The translations under genes and the position numbers were made by a program. Source: Cognatishimia coralii (GTDB taxonomy: Bacteria; Pseudomonadota; Alphaproteobacteria; Rhodobacterales; Rhodobacteraceae). Taken from it: 64,000 nucleotides of DNA. The DNA lies in assembly GCF_037478305.1 (NCBI RefSeq), contig NZ_JBBGAZ010000002.1:124001-188000 (forward strand). The letters run 5' to 3'. The number at the start of each line of letters is the position of its first letter. Positions within the stretch are counted from its first letter, which is position 1. This document shows positions 61,183-64,000 of this stretch, piece by piece. Below the pieces are notes generated by a model, which made no database searches, was not told the origin of the DNA, and saw only the letters and a list, made by a program, of their open reading frames with translations.

Positions 61183-62517
61183 ATGGCAGCCAAAGGCCAA
61201 ACGATTATTAAAAAGATCGAAGTCGTCGAAGGGCATGGACACCACGGCGGCGCATGGAAAGTTGCGTATGCGGACTTTATGACCGCGATGATGGCGTTCT
61301 TTCTGCTGATGTGGATCCTGTCATCCTCGGATGAACAGAAACTGCGCGGGATTGCTGAATACTTTACAGATGCGACGATGCCAGGTGGATCTGGTGTTCT
61401 GGACGGTGCGACTTTGGGCCCTCCGGGTACATTGACCGCGTCAAATGGTGCGACTGTGGCCCGCGGTTCGGACCGCGGTGAGGTGGACGACCCAAGCCCT
61501 GCAACCTGGGAAATCATGGATGTGACTCAGACCGCGAGCCCGGATGAGGAGATGCGTGGCACTAATATGGGTGACCATACGAACCCAGCAGCAGGCGCCG
61601 TAAGCCCCGAATTTGTAGAAGATTCCTCGGCAGAAGGTCTGTCCGAAGGCGGTGCAGCCGCCGCGTCTGCAGATGCGGAAGCCCCAGCTTTCGACGAAAG
61701 TACAGTCAATCCAAACGTTGCCGCTGGCAGCACTATGGAGGAATCCGAAGCTCTGGATCCAAACAGCACCCATGTTGGTGCGAATTCGCAAGCGGTACCT
61801 GAGCAAGACCCGACTCATACTGCGGACAAAGAGCGCTTTGCGGCCCTTGAAGCGGAAGTGAAGCAAGCAATGCAACAAGCGCCCGAGCTGGCCGCTTTGC
61901 AGGAAAACATCGTGTTCAAGGAAACCGATGAGGGCTTGCTGGTGCAGATTATGGATCAAGACGGTAAGGCGATGTTTGCCTCTGGTAAGGCCAAGATGAA
62001 CAAAGCGACCCGTATGCTGATGGAAACACTGGGTGCAGGCCTGGCGAAACTGCCAAACGATATGGTGATCTCTGGTCACACCGATGCAGTGCCATTTGCC
62101 AACCAGACATCCTATGACAACTGGGATCTGAGCTCGGACCGCGCCAATGCAATGCGCCGTGTGCTGCTGCAAACTGGCGTCACGCAGGACCGGATCTCTC
62201 GGGTATCTGGCCTCGCGGACACGCAGCTTTTGAACGCGGATGCACCAAAGGATCCATCCAACCGTCGCATCGAGGTTCTGCTGGCCTATCAAAAGTCAGA
62301 GGTGCCAGAAGGTGCAAAGGCCATGGCAACCGAAACGATCGAAGCCACACCTGCCCCAATCGCGCAGACTCCGGTAGAGGCAGAGATGGTCAAAGAAGAA
62401 ACCATGGCGATGGAAGCACCAAAGGCATCGGTGGTCGAAGAGATCCTGCCAAGCGCGCCGGAAGCGACAGTTTTGGACGAGCAAGTCTTTGAAAACCTGC
62501 GCAGTGCTCTTCGCTAA
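61183..62517 (+). CDS. motB: Flagellar stator protein MotB
   Basis: A 444-residue stator subunit. I prefer ATG at 61183 (MAAKGQT) with AGGCAAG upstream over ATG 61168, which lacks a site and abuts a hairpin. The single membrane helix has the proton-binding aspartate D31 (KVAYADFMTAMMAFFLLMWIL). A very long Ala/Glu/Pro-rich linker (about 60-220) precedes the OmpA-like peptidoglycan domain (LVQIMDQDGKAMFASGKAKM, ISGHTDAVPFANQTSYDNWDLSSDRANAMRR, SNRRIEVLL). An unusual C-terminal extension of about 70 residues follows. Confidence 0.93.
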   Translation: MAAKGQTIIKKIEVVEGHGHHGGAWKVAYADFMTAMMAFFLLMWILSSSDEQKLRGIAEYFTDATMPGGSGVLDGATLGPPGTLTASNGATVARGSDRGEVDDPSPATWEIMDVTQTASPDEEMRGTNMGDHTNPAAGAVSPEFVEDSSAEGLSEGGAAAASADAEAPAFDESTVNPNVAAGSTMEESEALDPNSTHVGANSQAVPEQDPTHTADKERFAALEAEVKQAMQQAPELAALQENIVFKETDEGLLVQIMDQDGKAMFASGKAKMNKATRMLMETLGAGLAKLPNDMVISGHTDAVPFANQTSYDNWDLSSDRANAMRRVLLQTGVTQDRISRVSGLADTQLLNADAPKDPSNRRIEVLLAYQKSEVPEGAKAMATETIEATPAPIAQTPVEAEMVKEETMAMEAPKASVVEEILPSAPEATVLDEQVFENLRSALR

Positions 62518-62537
62518 GACCTGAGAAAATCTTATTT

Positions 62538-62575
62538 AAACCGCCCGCGATCCCGTCGCGGGCGGTTTGCTTTTA
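62538..62575. terminator. Bidirectional terminator between motB and the 62573 gene
   Basis: ACCGCCCGCGA (62540-62550) and TCGCGGGCGGT (62556-62566) form an 11-bp perfect stem, flanked by AAA and TTT-GCTTTT. Ends both convergent transcripts. Confidence 0.88.
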
Positions 62576-63691
62576 GAGGTTACCGGTAAAACTCTGCCAA
62601 TCGATCGGTGTTTCCACCGCCACCGGCTCGGGAGGAGCACCCAACGGGCTGTTGAGAACCAGATAAATCCCGGCAATCGTCAGGGCGGTTAACCCCACAA
62701 GACGCAGCGCCGCCCAGCGCTTACGTACCTTGAGAGGTTTGGGCGTAGCTTTCTTGGAACTGGCCTTGGCCTGGACAACAGGTTGTTGACCCAAGGTGGC
62801 ATAGACATAGTCGTCTTGAACAAAGACCTCGGCCGCCTCCACCTTGCCGCCAAGAGCTTGCAGCAATGCAGAGGGCACTGCGTGTGGCAGCAGATTGATC
62901 TCTTCCGGAACTGTCGTTTCACCCAGCTGCAGCGCCAGGAGTTTACGGTCGTCACGCAAGAAGACTTGCTGCGCGTCTCGTACTGTTATCTTTGGGCCAA
63001 CGCCCGATTTCGCCGTGATTGTGATGCCACCCGCTGGCGTTGCCTTTAGGACAAAATCTTTCGGCTCGGTATCAAGGGCCGAGAGATGCGCGGCGGATTT
63101 GAAACCAAAGGTTGGAGCCTTGGGGGCTTTTCTGCCAGTGCCACCTTCTAAGCGTTGCGCCTCGCGTTTGAGATCAAAGTGCAGGTTGCGAATTGGCTTG
63201 TTGGATGAGGCTGATTTGCGCCGCGTTGAAAAGGTGAGTTCGGGCGGATCAACAGGTACAAGTTCCGCATCCTCGATGACACTGTTCGCAGCTGATGGAT
63301 GTGCGGCTTCGCGCCCCATGAAGTTCACCGGGTCCAGTCCCTCTTCGCGGGCGTAGGCGAAGTTTACGGAATAGTCCAAAGCCTCTTCGGTTAACTCGAG
63401 ATTGTCGGACAAAAGATTAGCCAGTGCGCGCTCTTCCGAATATTTCATCGGATGAGTCGCAAAACCTGCAACCTTAGGATGAATGGAAATCTCTGACGCG
63501 CGCAGACCGAAATGGTCTTTCAGCCGGTCCGGAAAGCCGAGACTTTCATCCTGATGAAATAACATAAGCTGACAATCGCCGCTTGGCATAAGACATACGC
63601 CAAGACGCATATCCACCGGCCAGGCGCGGTGAATGAGACGCATATCCTCTGCGTCCAATAAGACTGACATGATCTGCTCGGGCCGTGACAT
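62573..63691 (-). CDS. Unknown protein with C-terminal membrane anchor, between motB and motA
   Basis: A 372-residue protein. I choose ATG at 63691 (MSRPEQIMS), with GGAGAGG eight bases upstream; the frame extends to GTG at 63727. The first ~130 residues look like a folded cytoplasmic domain (DMRLIHRAWPVDMRLGVCLMPSGDCQLMLF); a linker rich in charged residues leads to a small domain (ITVRDAQQVFLRDDRKLLALQLGE), then a basic stretch (KKATPKPLKVRKRW) and one membrane helix at about 331-349. No known family recognised. Its position between motB and motA suggests a stator- or motor-related role. Confidence 0.65.
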   Translation of the reverse strand: MSRPEQIMSVLLDAEDMRLIHRAWPVDMRLGVCLMPSGDCQLMLFHQDESLGFPDRLKDHFGLRASEISIHPKVAGFATHPMKYSEERALANLLSDNLELTEEALDYSVNFAYAREEGLDPVNFMGREAAHPSAANSVIEDAELVPVDPPELTFSTRRKSASSNKPIRNLHFDLKREAQRLEGGTGRKAPKAPTFGFKSAAHLSALDTEPKDFVLKATPAGGITITAKSGVGPKITVRDAQQVFLRDDRKLLALQLGETTVPEEINLLPHAVPSALLQALGGKVEAAEVFVQDDYVYATLGQQPVVQAKASSKKATPKPLKVRKRWAALRLVGLTALTIAGIYLVLNSPLGAPPEPVAVETPIDWQSFTGNL

Positions 63692-63884
63692 CTCTGGATC
63701 CTCTCCAAAGGCCATGATTATTTTCACTATTCTTTAACCTACACGCTATGATTGTCAATTATTCTTGCCAATCCTTCACGAAATACCGTTTTATTCCTTG
63801 CTGGTTACGGGGTGGATGTGCGAGAATCTGTTAAAAATAGAGCAGTCGGGCAACAATAAGCCCCCCAAATACAGCGACCTGAAA
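63692..63884. promoter_or_regulatory. motA / unknown-gene divergent promoter gap
   Basis: GCAAGAAT on the minus strand (63761-63768), a variant GCAAGGAAT (minus, 63793-63801) and TTAACCTA at about 63734. The motif pair resembles those in the fliF, flgE and flgF gaps. Confidence 0.4.
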
Positions 63885-64000
63885 ATGAACATCATTATCG
63901 GATTTATCCTTGTTATCGCCCTCGTCTTTGGTGGCTTCCTGCTGTCAGGCGGGGAAATGGGCCCCATCCTTCATGCCCTTCCCTACGAGGGCATGATGAT
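63885..64000 (+). CDS. motA: MotA, flagellar stator protein (partial)
   Basis: The N-terminal 38 residues of a MotA-type protein: MNIIIGFILVIALVFGGFLL, then SGGEMGPILHALPYEGMMM, matching the first helix (VFGGYxxxGG) of MotA. The frame runs off the window edge. GAAAATG gives only a weak ribosome site. It completes the stator with MotB at 61183. Confidence 0.78.
   Translation, partial: MNIIIGFILVIALVFGGFLLSGGEMGPILHALPYEGMM

Overview
The window looks like the chromosome of an alphaproteobacterium of the Rhodobacteraceae (Roseobacter group). It has a FlaF/FlbT flagellar system with CtrA-type boxes, an RpoE-ChrR pair beside a CFA-synthase operon, a MucR/Ros regulator, a monomeric isocitrate dehydrogenase and a TctC/TctDE tripartite-transporter module. 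I cannot name the species. I saw no tRNA, rRNA, CRISPR array, insertion sequence or prophage.

Layout. 0-4 kb: partial tctC, divergent from a TctD/TctE-like two-component system that overlaps a periplasmic binding protein gene. 3.8-9 kb: an operon of flavin oxidoreductase, DUF1365, CFA-family methyltransferase and DUF3833, divergent from rpoE-chrR, with a facing pair of near-identical RpoE-type promoters between them. 9-13.8 kb: gap, monomeric icd, and a response regulator with a degenerate GGDEF-like domain. 14.1-23.3 kb: first flagellar block (flaF-flbT-DUF1217; fliF-fliH-fliN-fliP; fliG; fliL-fliM-small membrane protein-MotE-like). 23.4-31.2 kb: a non-flagellar block (katG/oxyR, a VOC protein with a membrane tail, a DMT exporter, and a coupled trio of two enolase-superfamily enzymes around a SnoaL-like protein). 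31.3-39 kb: export apparatus and rod (flgB-flgC-fliE-fliQ-transglycosylase-flhA-fliR-flhB; fliI). 39-43.6 kb: three short flagellin genes with nagA between the first two. 43.7-58.2 kb: flgI-flgJ-like-flgN-like, an FtcR-like regulator, flgE-flgK-flgL, a large TPR-like periplasmic protein, flgF-flgG-flgA-flgH-fliL2, flgD and fliK. 58.3-64 kb: an unknown protein, a second atypical response regulator, a small unknown protein, mucR, motB, an unknown membrane protein and the start of motA.

The flagellar genes cover the MS and C rings, export gate, rod, P and L rings, hook, junction, filament and stator. Recognisable fliO, fliJ, fliD, fliS, fliA and flgM are not in the window. The most interesting unexplained signal is regulatory. 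Four TTAA-N7-TTAA (CtrA-like) boxes lie in promoter gaps of the cluster. A second 8-mer, GCAAGNAT, recurs on either strand in at least eight flagellar intergenic gaps and matches no motif I know. Two OmpR-type regulators whose receivers lack the usual phospho-acceptor aspartate are encoded in the cluster and are obvious candidates to bind it.
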